From assembly GCA_012861695.1 (NCBI GenBank), contig JAAOOA010000002.1, forward strand, positions 19,382,303 to 19,446,302: DNA of 64,000 bases, in the 5' to 3' direction. Both the position numbers and the translations under genes were made by a program. The DNA comes from Trematomus loennbergii (Eukaryota; Chordata; Actinopteri; Perciformes; Nototheniidae). The notes under the pieces were generated by a model. It saw nothing but the letters and a program-made list of their open reading frames with translations, was not told the origin of the DNA and did no database searches. This document shows positions 22,387-35,800 of this stretch, piece after piece (positions within the stretch are counted from its first letter, which is position 1; every line of letters starts with the position of its first letter).

Positions 22387-24725
22387 ATGAATGTAAACCA
22401 GCGCACTCCAATGGCCACTCCGTACGGCCAGCCCCAGCCTGGCTACGGCCAGCCCGGCTACGCCCCCCTGGATGGGGGATACCCCGCACCCTACGCTGGC
22501 TACCCGCCCTACAACGGCCCTGCTTCAGCCTTCCAACCCGGGGCCCCACCACAAGGTAAAGTGCTGCTTCGGAATAGGTTTGCTTTGAGGAGTGAGAGCC
22601 ACCATGTCAGCTGTGATTCTCTGCAGGAGCGTCCTACCTGACTCCTTCTCTGTGTGATTGTTCATGTATGTGTGAGACAGCACTATGCCTCTGCATACTA
22701 ATCTGAATCTTGACTGCCCTCTAATTTCTTCACATTGCTTTATGCTTTTCCTTACATCTCTCTGCATTTTCCTTTCTCTCCGTCTTTTCTTGTATTTCAG
22801 GTTATTCCCCTTTCACAAGTTTTCCCTCTAAGGCTGTGGCTGCCAACCCAGTCTCTGACCTCTCCTCTCCTCTTGACTTAGGTAACTGCCTCCTCTCTAT
22901 TTCTTACTCATTTCACACTCCACAAGCTCTGCAATCATCGAATCCTCTCTGTACCTACGGGCATTATTCGTTCTGCCTTGTTCTTTTCTTAAAGTACCAT
23001 ATATTAGATTTTACCTGACACCACTGACTGTAAAGCAAAGCAGCCAACCAGTTACATACCTTTTTTTTTATTACCAAACGTTTGTATAACCTTAAAATGT
23101 GTGCTTAATTTTTCACGTTTGAAATTCAATCTCAGCACCTACTGGTCATTTTCTCATTTTAACACACTTATTGTGTGTTTTTTTAGTTTCCAGAAGGTGT
23201 GGAATTCACCCTTTTTTCTTCCTCTACCCTACTTTTTATTACTGTACTAATCTCATGACTGTAACATTAATACAGCAGAAATCAAAGACAAGTTGTCTTC
23301 CTGACAGTTGCTTACTTGATCTGATATCCTAAAAATATCCGATGTCTGGTGTTTATTTCCAGCCTTAGCATCAAATCTAACTGACCCTCTTACCGCTCGC
23401 TGTTTGCTGGCCTGCTGTCAGTATGTCGTCTGTGCTCCTAACCCTGGAGGCCATGTTTAGGAGTGTAATCAGTTAGTTCTATAAATGTATTCAGCCACCA
23501 CTTTGGCCAAAAGCAATTTTGAGCTTGCTGCTGTAATCTCGTTACATTAGAAAGCTTGGTATCAGAATGAATTCCAGATTATGTGTCTCAGGGATGTTTA
23601 TGCCTTTAGCATTGTGTAATATTTTGTCTCTTAATTTCAGGTCCTGCCAGGGGTCCCCCCACCTCTGGAGCCCCTCCAGTCTCAGCGCCTCAACAATATA
23701 ATCAGTACAGTCAAGGGGACATGCAGAATGGCCCCCCACCTATGACACAGGCACCACCCAGGTAATAACATGTGGATTGATTGTTGTTCCCAAGTTTATT
23801 CAGCCCTTGGTTTTTATAAAACATTGTTATTTTAAGCAGATTTCTCCTCAACCCCCTCAGTATTTTTGGATGCATGGCTTTCTAATTTTATCTGAATCAG
23901 GGATAGAAGGTGTGGCGTCAGTCGGTCCTGACTATTTTTGAGTGAGTGTATGTGAAGGAGACTGACAGCGTAGTTGGCGACAGACAGAGCATGGTCGTCC
24001 CTCATGAGGCGCGTTCACACCGGAGTACTTTTACCCCGTTTAGTTCCGTTAGTACCCCTTATGTTGCGTTCACACCAAAAAGAGTACTTAGTGCCGGGAA
24101 CTTTTACCCCCATTTTTAGTGCCTGCTAGAGAAGTGGTACCAAAAAAGTACCAAAAAGTACCAGTTTTTTGAAGCCGCCATTGTATTTGCTGGCATTAGC
24201 ATTATTAGCATTAGCATTCGCAGTAGTAGCAGTAGAAGCTGCTGGGAAGCTGCTGGGACTCCCAGCAGCTTCTACTGAAGCCAGTCTCCAACTCCGGGGA
24301 CTTCCGGCCGGGGACTTCGGGTGGCAGTATACGCCGTGAAGTTGTTTGCGGCCTGCCAGTAAACCCAAAGCAGAAGAAGACGAAGTGACGTCAGCGGCTC
24401 ATTTGCGTAATCTTCCCTCAGGGAAAGTACTCCGGTGTGAACGTGATTGGTACTTAGTGCCCTGGGGTGTCGGCACTAAGTACAGCAAAGTACTTGGTGT
24501 GAAAGCGGCTAAGGACTTCTAGAGACAACTTAACTAATTGGAGAACCCACTAATACTTTATGATCGCTCCTTTACTCGTAACATGGCCAAGAAATCAGCT
24601 GTTTCTAGAAGAAAACTAGCTGCGGAAACCTAATCCCCTTTTCTGATCACAGAATCCAGGTTTCTTATTTACATGACATTAAATCAGCCCCCTGTAAAAA
24701 GTGCAATGTAAAACAGTTAGTATGT

Positions 24726-24805
<80 letters not shown>

Positions 24806-26858
24806 ACTGAGAGATTTCTGTGTTTCTTTCAGGCCGGCTGCGTCTCAGCCATACAATCAGGGAGCTGTGAACCTGTCAGGGCCACAACCTGCCTATCCCC
24901 AACACTACGGGCCCCAACCCACAATGCAACAGGTCACTAACCAGATGACCGGGATGCAGATCACTTCTGGACCGCCGACTCCTGCAGGGCCAGGATATGG
25001 TAACTATGCATGGATTTGTACTCAAGTGTACTCAAAACGTATCTGTGTACTGTCATATTTTATGACGTTATCACCTCAAAAGAATCCTCGTTATGAATCA
25101 ATTTTAGTAGAATCATTGTATTGAAGGATTTAGTATTTTTTGTATTAAATCAATTTCTTTTAGCAGGGGTTAATTAATAGTTTTTTAGGGGCTTAACACC
25201 AACAAATATCGATTACATAAAAATGTTCCATTAGATTAAAACATTTTGTGAATTTTGCCAAGTACATATCTTTATTCAATACAATTTGAATTGACTGGAC
25301 TTGTTTGGATCACAAGTTAGAAACTCAGCCACCAGTGGAATCTTATTCTACAAATAGTAAAACACTAATCAAAATAATGTTGCCTTATCTTTATCTGCAA
25401 CTGTGCAGAAATACAAGCTTTAAACAGAATGAAGGAACATGCTAAAACCCGGCACAGCATTAGAATATGGATATAGAATGTGAACGTCATAATAAAGTGT
25501 TGGGTCGGCCCTATGACAGCCCTAATGTCTCCTGGAACTAATCGGTGTCTGCCGTCTCTCCTCAGCTCCGCCTCAGAGCTCGCAGCCTCCTGTCAGTGCC
25601 CCCTACTCTGCCCCCCCTCCCCCCTCCTACACCCAGGCGCCCCCCTCTGCGTCCGCTGCCCCGACCCAGCCTCCCCCTCCCAGCGGCCCCGCAGCTCCTC
25701 AGCAATACTACGGAGGACCACAACCTCCTTCTCAACAGCCATTCAGCTCTCCTCTTCCCCCCACCTCCCAGCAGCAGTTTACAGCTCCTCCCCCTCCTCC
25801 TTCCTCTCAGCAAACCTTTCCTCCCTCCTCCTACTCGGGTCCCGTGTCTCCACCCAGCCAAGCTCCGGCCCCCCCCATGTCCCAGCCCCAGCAGTCGTTC
25901 CCCCAGCCCAGCCCCCCTTCTCCTCAGCACCTCCACCTGCCAGCCATCCTGCCTTCAACTCGGCCCGCCTCCCCCCGCTCAGGGCTCCTTCCCACCTAGA
26001 GCCCCCCCTCCTTCCTCACAGCCCGGGTCTTTTCCTTCTCAAACCTCCATGCACCCTGGCCAGTACCCAGGCCCCATGCCACCCCAACAGCAGCCCCCTC
26101 CATCTCAGCCATCCCCCTACAACTCAGGCCCCCCTCCTCCCAGAGTTCAGATGCCCCCTACTTCCATGGCCCAGAGCAACCACCTGCCTCCAGGACCCCA
26201 GGGCCCCCAGGTCCCCCGGGGGCCATGCAGCAGCCCCCGCCTCAGCCTGGCATGCAAGGAGGATACCCCCCCCAGCAGAACGGTGAGGAGACCAGGCATA
26301 AGATTTTAACGCCATTTTTTTGGAAGGTTTTGTGAATATTCTCACATGAGTATTTTGAAAAAGCTGTCAAAATGCTCACGTGAGAGGAGTACAAAAATAA
26401 TAACTAGTACTCATCATGTAAGGAAGAAAAGACTTAAACATTGTTGCTATTTTCAAAAATGATTTATGATTTATTTATTTATTTATTTAAGGGAATCTCA
26501 TGATTTGCCCTATTTAAGAAGAAAAAAAATGTGTCCTTGATGTAATGCAATATAAATATTAGTTTCTTAACTAATTGTCAGTTAAAGTAATTCTAGAATG
26601 TTTTGTAGCTATTTGAAGCATACTTTGATCATTGTCGGAATGATATTGTCATATTTTGTTCAGAATATACTTCACAATATGTGGTAGCTAAAAAGACCTG
26701 TGATGGTTTTCTCTAGGTGCGTTTGGGCAGGTGAGGGGCCCTCAGCCTGGCTATGCGGGCCCTTATCCCGGTCAACCAAACTACGGAGCTCCTGCACCAG
26801 CGCCCGCTCCTGCTCCCGCTGCACAGAAACGACTCGACCCGATGCCATTCCTAGCCCG
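22387..26858 (+). CDS. sec24c: SEC24C N-terminal proline/glutamine-rich exons
   Basis: Six exons encode the disordered N-terminal region ([59 protein letters not shown]). The first has an acceptor at 22366-22367 and 19 bases of 5'UTR before the ATG. The large exon 25566-26282 is read in three frames; breaks lie near 25914, 25970 and 26205, each at a C run short by one. Exon 26717-26858 needs one more C at 26838-26840 to end in the family motif [11 protein letters not shown] instead of running out of frame. Confidence 0.88.
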
Positions 26859-29800
26859 GTGAGCAAACCCTAACAAACACACGCGTCCTTCTCAAATCCA
26901 AATGTCTTAGTTTACAGCGAAACACACATCTGTGGCCATCTCTGTTTTTCACACCATGTTTTGAGATAATAAGAAGTAGTGAGCAAAGATGACAGTTTCT
27001 GAGTGAGTTTTGAAAGTGACATGTACACTCAGTGTCCACTTTATTTACTTGATGCCTATTAATGAGGAGGACATAGTGGTGTACCGAGCTGCATTACATT
27101 CACCTCGATATAAAGCCGTTCTGTACACCTATCTATCTTTCTCTGTATTAGGATCTCCGTTAGCACGAATATTGGCTATTCCTCCTGCCAGACAAGTAGC
27201 ACCTAAACAGAATTTCTGACAATTTCACTCAATCTTAACATTGTAAGTTTTGCATTCATGGCTGAGCTGTAGTAGGAAATTGCATTTAATTGTTCAAGTG
27301 TACCTAATAAAGTGGCCACTGAGTGTATGTGATGTTGCATGTACCACCTAACTGTTTGTCAATAAGTGATGCGTAGGTCAAAAAGGAATTTAGATGATAT
27401 CATTATTAATTTGACAAAATTATATCAATGTTTTAGTGAATTATAACAATTTTACTAATCTCTCAAACAAGAATTGAAATATCTGTAGCGGTTTTCTTTT
27501 TTGACTCTTTTAGTGGGACTATATTTGTCCTGTTGTTGTTTTTTGTATTCATTTTGTCATTTTTAATGCTGACTTATCTTTAATTAAAAAGAGAGATTTT
27601 TAATGTTATGTGCTTTTAGCTTAAAATGAAATTAAACATTTGTTTTCTCGTCCTGGGACATTGCATTCACTACTGGATATCACAGTATATGCAATGTTTC
27701 CCCCTTTGATTATCTACATATTGCCAAGCTTTTTCACCACAAAAGTATAAGAGTTATATTTTGACCTTGTCTTTACATTTAAAGCTGTTTAGCATGTGTG
27801 TCAAACAGGCTCCCGGTGTCTTCTAGTTAATCTTCTAGTGCTTGTGACTGTTATTTACATATACCACTAATCAATAATCAATACTTCTGATCAGTTTCTG
27901 TCTGAATAACAACAATGCTGCCTGCCACTCAGCAGAGTCTTGCTGACTACTCTCTTCTCACACTTTTATATTTTCACTCTTTTTATTTATTTTTTTATTT
28001 ATTTTTGTCCTGATTCGCACAAATTGCTGGACAATCTTTTGAATGTAAAGCAAGCGTCTGACATGCCGGCTGTGCAGAAATCAAGACATAGAATAGATCC
28101 AGACGCTATCCCCAGCCCAGTAAGTCTCCTGAGTGCCTGCCTCTTCCTCTGCTTCACCCTGTCCTCTCCGCCTGCCTGCACTCACTCACAGCTTCCCCCC
28201 CGCCTGCTCTCCTCACCCCTCAGAGTCAGGATATGTGAAAGGTGTTGGAAAGAAGAAGAAAGAATGTTGTGAATGGCTCAGTCATCCCTGCTTATTACCA
28301 TGTTTCACCAGTGTAGCCCTATTCTAAAAGGAAGGGAACTATCAACTGTTGCCGTACATTTATCACTCATACATTATTTGCGTTTTAACAGCAGTGCTGC
28401 CCTAATAAAAAAGGTTTGCAGTCCAAATGAGAGCCCGGTTTAAGTGACATTGTTTAAAAGCAATAGTATGTTTTTTTGCGATACAATTACTTGCTTTCTT
28501 GCCGAGATTAAGATGATTGATACCAATCACATAATACACAAAATATGAAGCAGTATCCAGCTAAATTAGCTTAGCATAAAGACTGAAGGGGTCTAGCCTG
28601 GCTCTGTCTAACAATGACAACCAGCGCCTCTAAAGCTAAAAAATGAACATGTTGTATCCCTACACATTCAACACGGAGCTCTTGTATAACCTTTAAGTTC
28701 CTTTTGGTGTTTTATTGTGGCATCTTTTCAGAAATTCTACATTACCCAATTACATGTTGTCATTTAAAGCAATTCCTCAAACTTTTATTTGATAGTTTGT
28801 CAATTTTTCCTCTACTTATCATCATGTGCACTGCATTAAATCGCTGTGACGGTCACCCTTTACTGCCTCACTATTTATCTTGTTTGTGTGTTCGGTCAGG
28901 ACTGACGCAGCCTATCGTAGTGTAGAGAACTTGAGTACTTTTGTTTTTATCGTTTGTCAGTCCTCAGACAGCCACCGCCTCTCTGTGTCTTGCATGCAAG
29001 CCTGTGATGTTTCACTTGCCTACAATGTCTTGCATTAATGGCATGCCTTGATCATTCCTGCGCCTTCTCAAAGAGTCACCGTAGTCACGACCAGACTGTT
29101 TTTTCCACAGATGTTGATGGGTTCTCAGTGTGTGTTCAGTAGCTGCAGATGTGTGTGTAGGGGTCGTGTGGAAGTCATCTCCTGCATGTTTGTTCAATGT
29201 TCCTCTTTTATACTTTTGTGATACTCAGTGGCAATACATTTACATGTTTGTTTTACGCTATAAACATGAGTGGTAAAAATATATATTTCCCCCCTCCCCC
29301 CTTAGATCCAGGTAATAGAGGATGACAGGGCTAAAAGCACGGAGCCGTTCACCACAGGGTCAGAGGTCAGGCCCCTCCGCTGGTCACCACCAACTTCCAG
29401 GTCAAAGACCAAGGTACTTCCTGTTAAAGCATGCATATGCTGGAAGTGTTTTTCATACACTGCAGTCAACCAAATATTGCAAAAAGGACAATTTTTGATG
29501 AAATTCTCACAGAATGATCCCTAATTTGACTTCTTTCCATACGTAATTACTTGCAAAACATTGATAAAAACATTGAAGAACTTAACCTTGTAAAAATGTA
29601 TATTAATGTATAGTTTTTGACTTTCTTCAGGGAATGCCAGTCCCAGGTTTGTTCGCTGTACGGCCTACAATATGCCCTGCACGGCCGATATGGCCAAGCA
29701 GTCTCAGGTGCCTCTGGCCGCCGTCATCAAGCCCCTCGCCACGCTGCCCCAGATGAGGTGAGCGACGCCCTCTCCTCTCCTCTCCTCTCCTCTCCTCTCC

Positions 29801-32800
29801 TCTCCTCTCCTCTATCTTCAGTCTCTCCTGATTTTTTACATTTTGTTATCCCTATATAGACAAGTCTCTTCTTCTTTTGTCTGATCTTTAGATGTTTTTA
29901 TATGTCACAAGATCATCTATGAGATTATCTGTGTTTTATTAAATTTTTTGTAATTTTATTTAGTGATATAGGAGTGACAAGACAAGTGCATACTAGTACA
30001 GTGTCACAGATACACAGAAGACAGATAGGTGAATTTACAAGTAAAGACAAATTACAAAATATACATGAAGACAAAAAGAAGAAAAAAACAGTCTGTGTGT
30101 GCGTTTGAGGGATTACACAAAAAGAGAGTGAAAAATGACAAAATAATAATTAAAATGATATGAGTAACAATATAATAGTCATGTATCGTGGGGGGGGGGC
30201 ATGTAAATAGTAGCAGGACCTTAAAGACCTTAAAGAAGTAAAAAGGGGTGGTGGCTGATATGGGAATGAGGATTATGAATTCTCAGTTTATTTAAGAAAG
30301 AAGATAAATATTTATTGTTATGCCAGATGCAAAATATGAAGCATTTCACGGAGAAAGGCTGGAAAAGGTTCCCATGCAAAGAGCTCGGTCTGAAATATTT
30401 ATAGCGTATTACACTCCAGGTTGTTGTCTGTGCTTAGAGCTTTAACAAAGTATTCTATTACTGGACTACTTAAACAATTCAAGCAAACATTTTCTAGATT
30501 TAGCTTTATTAAGTTTGACAATAAACCGAATATATTCTGGCCTTGAACATAAAACCTATTTTATAGAGAAAATGATGAATTTAATCAGTTTAATCTTTAC
30601 TGTCTGACTCAACAACAAGCGTCCTTTGCTTGTGTCTCTCTTCATCCGAGCCCCCCCGAGCAGCTCTATCCTCCACTGACCTTTTTAACCCTTAACCTGA
30701 TTTGAAAAAGGATTAATTTCAGGGCAATGCCTGCAGCCTCTGAGGTTTTTATGACAGGATGCCGGTTGTGGCAGTGCTATAATCTGTCTCAAAATCCCAG
30801 AGGTGGGAGTGGCTGCATGACCTTGTTTTATGCACTTATCACTTACACAAGTGTAACTCGGTTACATCATTTTTAGCAAAGAAACACTTTGTCTAAAACA
30901 TGGTGTAAATATTTCTTCATGACTTCCTTTCTCAGTAATTCTTTCCACATCAGGGTTTAGATGAAGTCTGTCTCGTGTTATTGGATAAGACTCCTCTTAC
31001 TCCTTTCCTTGTATCTCTTGTCAGACCCCTCCATACCTGGTGGACCACGGCGAGGGGGGTCCGATCCGCTGCAACCGCTGCAAGGCCTACATGTGTCCGT
31101 ACATGCAGTTCATAGAGGAGGGCGGCGCTTCCAGTGTGGCTTTTGCAGCTGCCTCACAGAGGGTGAGTTTGTGTCTCTGTTTGTGTATTAACATGGTTTT
31201 TTTCCTTAAAGGTCACCTATTATGCAAAGGCACTTTTTGATGTCTTTTATACATAATGATGTGCCCCCGGGGTGTAAGGAGACTCACAAAGTGTCAGAAA
31301 ATGCAACCGTCTCTCTTTTCCTCCTTACCCACATCCAGATTTGCTGCGGTCATGACGACATTACTAACATTTCAGAAACGTGTTTTGGACATAATATGGT
31401 CTGTGTTTACATTAGCAAGCACCGCTAACACTCAGAGCTAACGCTGTACTGGAGAGAGTGTGTGTAAAGAGTCAGGATATAAAAAGGTACTCACCTTGTG
31501 GTAAACCCGCAAGAGAAAAAGCATTTGAGCTCCATACTGTTTCAGAAATAATCCTTGATGTGGTTTAGAACATATTATGGCGTTTAATCACAGCAGCATT
31601 TAGCTGAGAATCTGGGTAGAAACCTCGCTCTTCCCAGAGGAGAGCTCATGCATGCTCCAAAGGGGCGTGGCCAGCAGCAGCTCGGGTTACATTTAAATCT
31701 ACAGACCCAGAATCAGCACCTCTCTAACAGGGCTGAAATAGAGGGGTATGAGGCACAGCTAGAATGGGTGATCTGTTGGTATTTGGAGCAAAACACTTCA
31801 GAGACATGTTTTTGATATATGTGAGACCTATAATATATGCGTAAAAATAGTATAATAGGAGACCTTTTCAATTAAAATCACTGTACTGATTGCCCTGCCT
31901 CCTCTTTTCCCGCAGTGCCTCCACATTACTTCCAGCATCTGGACCACACTGGTAAGAGGGTGGACTGCTACGACCGGCCGGAGCTCTCGCTGGGAAGCTA
32001 CGAGTTCATGGCCACTGTCGACTACTGTAAGGTAGGTCCTTCCTGCAGGAAACCCACCTTAGGACTCAGATTGTGCAACCGTCATTGTTCCCAGATCTCT
32101 GTTTGAGTAGTATAAAGTTCTTCTGCAGAGGAATGTTTACCCATGATTCCCTTCAGTGATCTCCACCAGTCATTATCTGTAATAGAATCTGGTTTCATTC
32201 ATGTTATCACAGGTCAGAATGACACAATAATAAACACAGCCATTAACAAATAACTGCAGAAAGAGCTAGTCATATTCCAATTAAGTCATAAAAGCAAAGT
32301 CTTTCTGAAAGTGGCTTGGTTTACTTTTTATTTCATCTGCATTCAGTTTTAAATGATTTGTCGTAGAGCATCCTAACAATACAGTCATGTAACCCTGAGG
32401 GATACTGGGTACATATTGGTATAGTTTTAACCAATGTAGTTATTAGAGTAATGTAATGCACCCACACATAGTTTTAAATTGATTTGAATGAGATTTCATT
32501 TGAATGTTTAGGCCTTATATTTGTTTTAAAGCATTTCTCTTGGTGGTTTTAATGAAAACTAAACATGACATTTTAGATACAGGTTTTACACTTGGCTTAT
32601 TGCCATATATAGAAAATGTAATTGTCATGCTTTCAGAAAGAAAGACCTAAAAGATTCTTATTGTTTTTATATTGAAACACCCATTTAATGCTTCTCAGAC
32701 AATCAAAGAGTTGAATATAAGAACCTGTCTGTTCTGTTAATATGGTACTCATATGTAACATACCATATTCTAGATCATTTACGCGTGACTTAATACAAAC

Positions 32801-35800
32801 TGTGTGCTCTTCTGTAACAGAACAACAAGATCCCTCAGCCTCCAGCCTTCATCTTCCTCATCGATGTGTCCTACAACGCTGTGAAGAGCGGCATGGTCAA
32901 CATCGTGTGCCAGGAACTAAAGACCCTCCTCGACTACCTGCCCAGGTACTCGGATACATACACACACACAATATATACAAGAGGAAAGAAAAAACAAGCA
33001 GGGAAGGAAGAAGAGAGGAGAGAAGGGAAACTAGTGAAGAAGAGACTGATTGAAAGATCCAATTTGAAGGATAGAATAGGGAGATATGGAGAAAGCACAA
33101 GAAAGGGGAGTGAAAGGCAAGGAAGCGAAAAGGAAGAAAGAGAATTAAAGAGGAAGGAAGGAACACTTCCTCTTATGAGGGGGATTTTTTTAAAGACAGT
33201 TTATACTCTCACTACTGTCAGAAAATACAAACCTAACTATTTTCCCTCTCCCCAACCGTTTCTGCGTCTAGGGAGAACCCAGAAATGGACTCCGTGGTGC
33301 GGGTGGGTTTCGTCACCTACAACAAGGTTTTGCACTTCTACAACGTAAAGTCCAGCCTGGCCCAGCCGCAGATGTTGGTGGTGTCGGATGTGTCGGACAT
33401 GTTTGTGCCTCTGCTCGACGGCTTCCTGGTCAACGTCAACGAGAGCCGGCAAGTTATCGAGAGGTGGGTACAAAAAACCTGACACACACACGTTGACATA
33501 TGAATACGGTGTGTAAGGACAGACAAATGGATCGGGTTCACTCACACACTTTGTGATTTTCCAGTTTGCTGGACCAGATCCCAGAGATGTTTGCGGACAC
33601 CAGGGAGACGGAGACAGTGTTTGGACCTGTCATCCAGGCGGGACTGGAGGCACTCAAGGTCAGCACATAGTGCCACTTACATTTACAGGGATGCGATTTT
33701 TCCCGGTTTATCCGTGTTTTTCAGATTTCCAAACTGGAAAACAGGACGTCAAAAAACTGTTTTATTAAAATTAGGTTTCTCTTGGCCTATTTGTGTAAAA
33801 GTGTAATTGAAGAAACATTATTTGAAAGTTTCTGCTTATCGATACTAAAGTAATGATTTAACTTTGACAAGTTTATCATTTAGTTTTACCTATAGCATAA
33901 TAATGGTCCAAACATAATGTGGAAATGGCATTGTTTTAAGTCAATAACCTTCACATTTCCTTAAGGAAGGACCCAAAGATACCCTTTACTAACATACAAA
34001 GCTTACTATTGAGCCCTGTGTGTGGCGTTCCACCAGTTATTCAAACCAAAAACAATATGGTGGATTAGAGTGGTGATCAGGCCGCGCTGGTGTTTTCTGC
34101 CTAACGTTGGTAAATGCTCTGTATTCTTAGTCTGCTGCCATGCCTGATGATCTGTATGTTGTGTGTCCCTCCTCAGGCTGCAGACTGTTCAGGGAAGCTG
34201 TTTGTGTTCCACACCTCTCTGCCCATCGCAGAGGCTCCGGGAAAACTGAAGAACAGAGAAGACAAGAAGCTAGTTGGGACCGATAAGGAGAAGGTAGCAA
34301 GTTTATTTTATATTCACTTGTATTGGACATTTTACATGTTGTTTGTTGCAACTTAATATTTATCTGTCATTTATTTAGGGCAACATTTTTCATATATTAC
34401 TAGTTAGATATTACCCTATTATTATTAGTGAAAGATTCCATACTGACTTCCTGTCCTTCCCTGTCCTCCTCAGTCTCTGTTCCAGTCTCAGGCGGGTTTC
34501 TACAACACCCTGGCTAAGGAGTGTGTAGCGCAGGGCTGTTGTGTGGATCTCTTCCTCTTCCCCAACCAGTATGTGGACGTTGCCACGTTAGGAGTGGTTC
34601 CTGTCTCCACTGGAGGCTCCATCTACAAATACACATACTTCCAGGTGAGGGGAAATCACACCTTATTCTGATACAGCTGCAGGCTTTTTTGGCAACCCCA
34701 GCTTTATGATCCACTGGAATCCTCTATAATGCTCTGATTTGTTAAAATACCAGCTAGATCATTTGACACTGTTAAACGTAGCTGTGGTGTGTAACTCATG
34801 GTGTGTTTTGTTATTCCCAGGCTGAGTCGGACAAGGATCGATTCCTGAACGATCTGAGGCGAGACGTTCAGAAACTAGTGGGCTTTGACGCCGTCATGAG
34901 AGTGCGAACCAGCACAGGTGAGGCTTGTCCACCTGAAATCAAAACAGAATGCCAGTCCCATCTTGATATATATCACACCTGACTTCCTGAATGTCCCTCT
35001 CCTGCCTCCCCTCCCCTCAGGTATCCGGGCGACAGACTTCTTCGGCTCCTTCTTCATGAGCAACACCACAGACGTGGAGCTAGCAGGCCTGGACTGCGAC
35101 AAGGCCATCACTGTGGAGTTCAAACACGACGACAAGCTCAGCGAGGAGACGGGGGCCCTCATGCAGGTGTGCAACCAAAATGATTTAAAAAATAAAATAA
35201 ACACATTTTTTATAGTTTCAAAATCAAGATTAGTTTTAGCTTTGAGTACTTCCTAACAGCAGGGATACAGATTAGTTATGTAGTGGTTCGGAGCCATCTA
35301 ATCTGACATGGCTGACATCCAATCAATCAGTCTGTTAATCTGACCCCTGTTTCCCCCCGCAGTGCGCCGTGCTGTACACCAGCTGCAGCGGGCAGAGGCG
35401 TCTCCGCGTCCACAACATGGCGGTCAACTGCTGCTCTCAGCTGGCCGACCTCTACCGCAACTGTGAGACGGACACAATCATCAACTTCTTCTCCAAATAC
35501 GGTGAGGACCCGCTCTCATTCAATCCAGAGAGCGCGGAATGCAAATGTCCACGATTGTACTCTTAAAAAGTCTCAACAAGTTATGAGTGGAGAAAGGAAT
35601 GAGTCACATTTTCTATAAATACTATCAAGCCAACCCCAGCTGCTTCAGTGGAGCTACAAATGGTCCAACAGTAGGAAGCTGCACCTGTTCCTCTCGGCAT
35701 GCTGGGAGGAATGTTTGCAGCTTTGTAAGACTGAAGCAGGGCAGGGTTCACTCCCCATCCAAGGGAGAAAGGAAGCTGTAAAATGTTTTTCTTTAAGAGA

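Noticed and set aside
25562..25936. 124-codon open frame on the minus strand
   Set aside because: Antisense of the SEC24C proline-rich exon; only arginine/glycine-rich composition from C-rich coding DNA.
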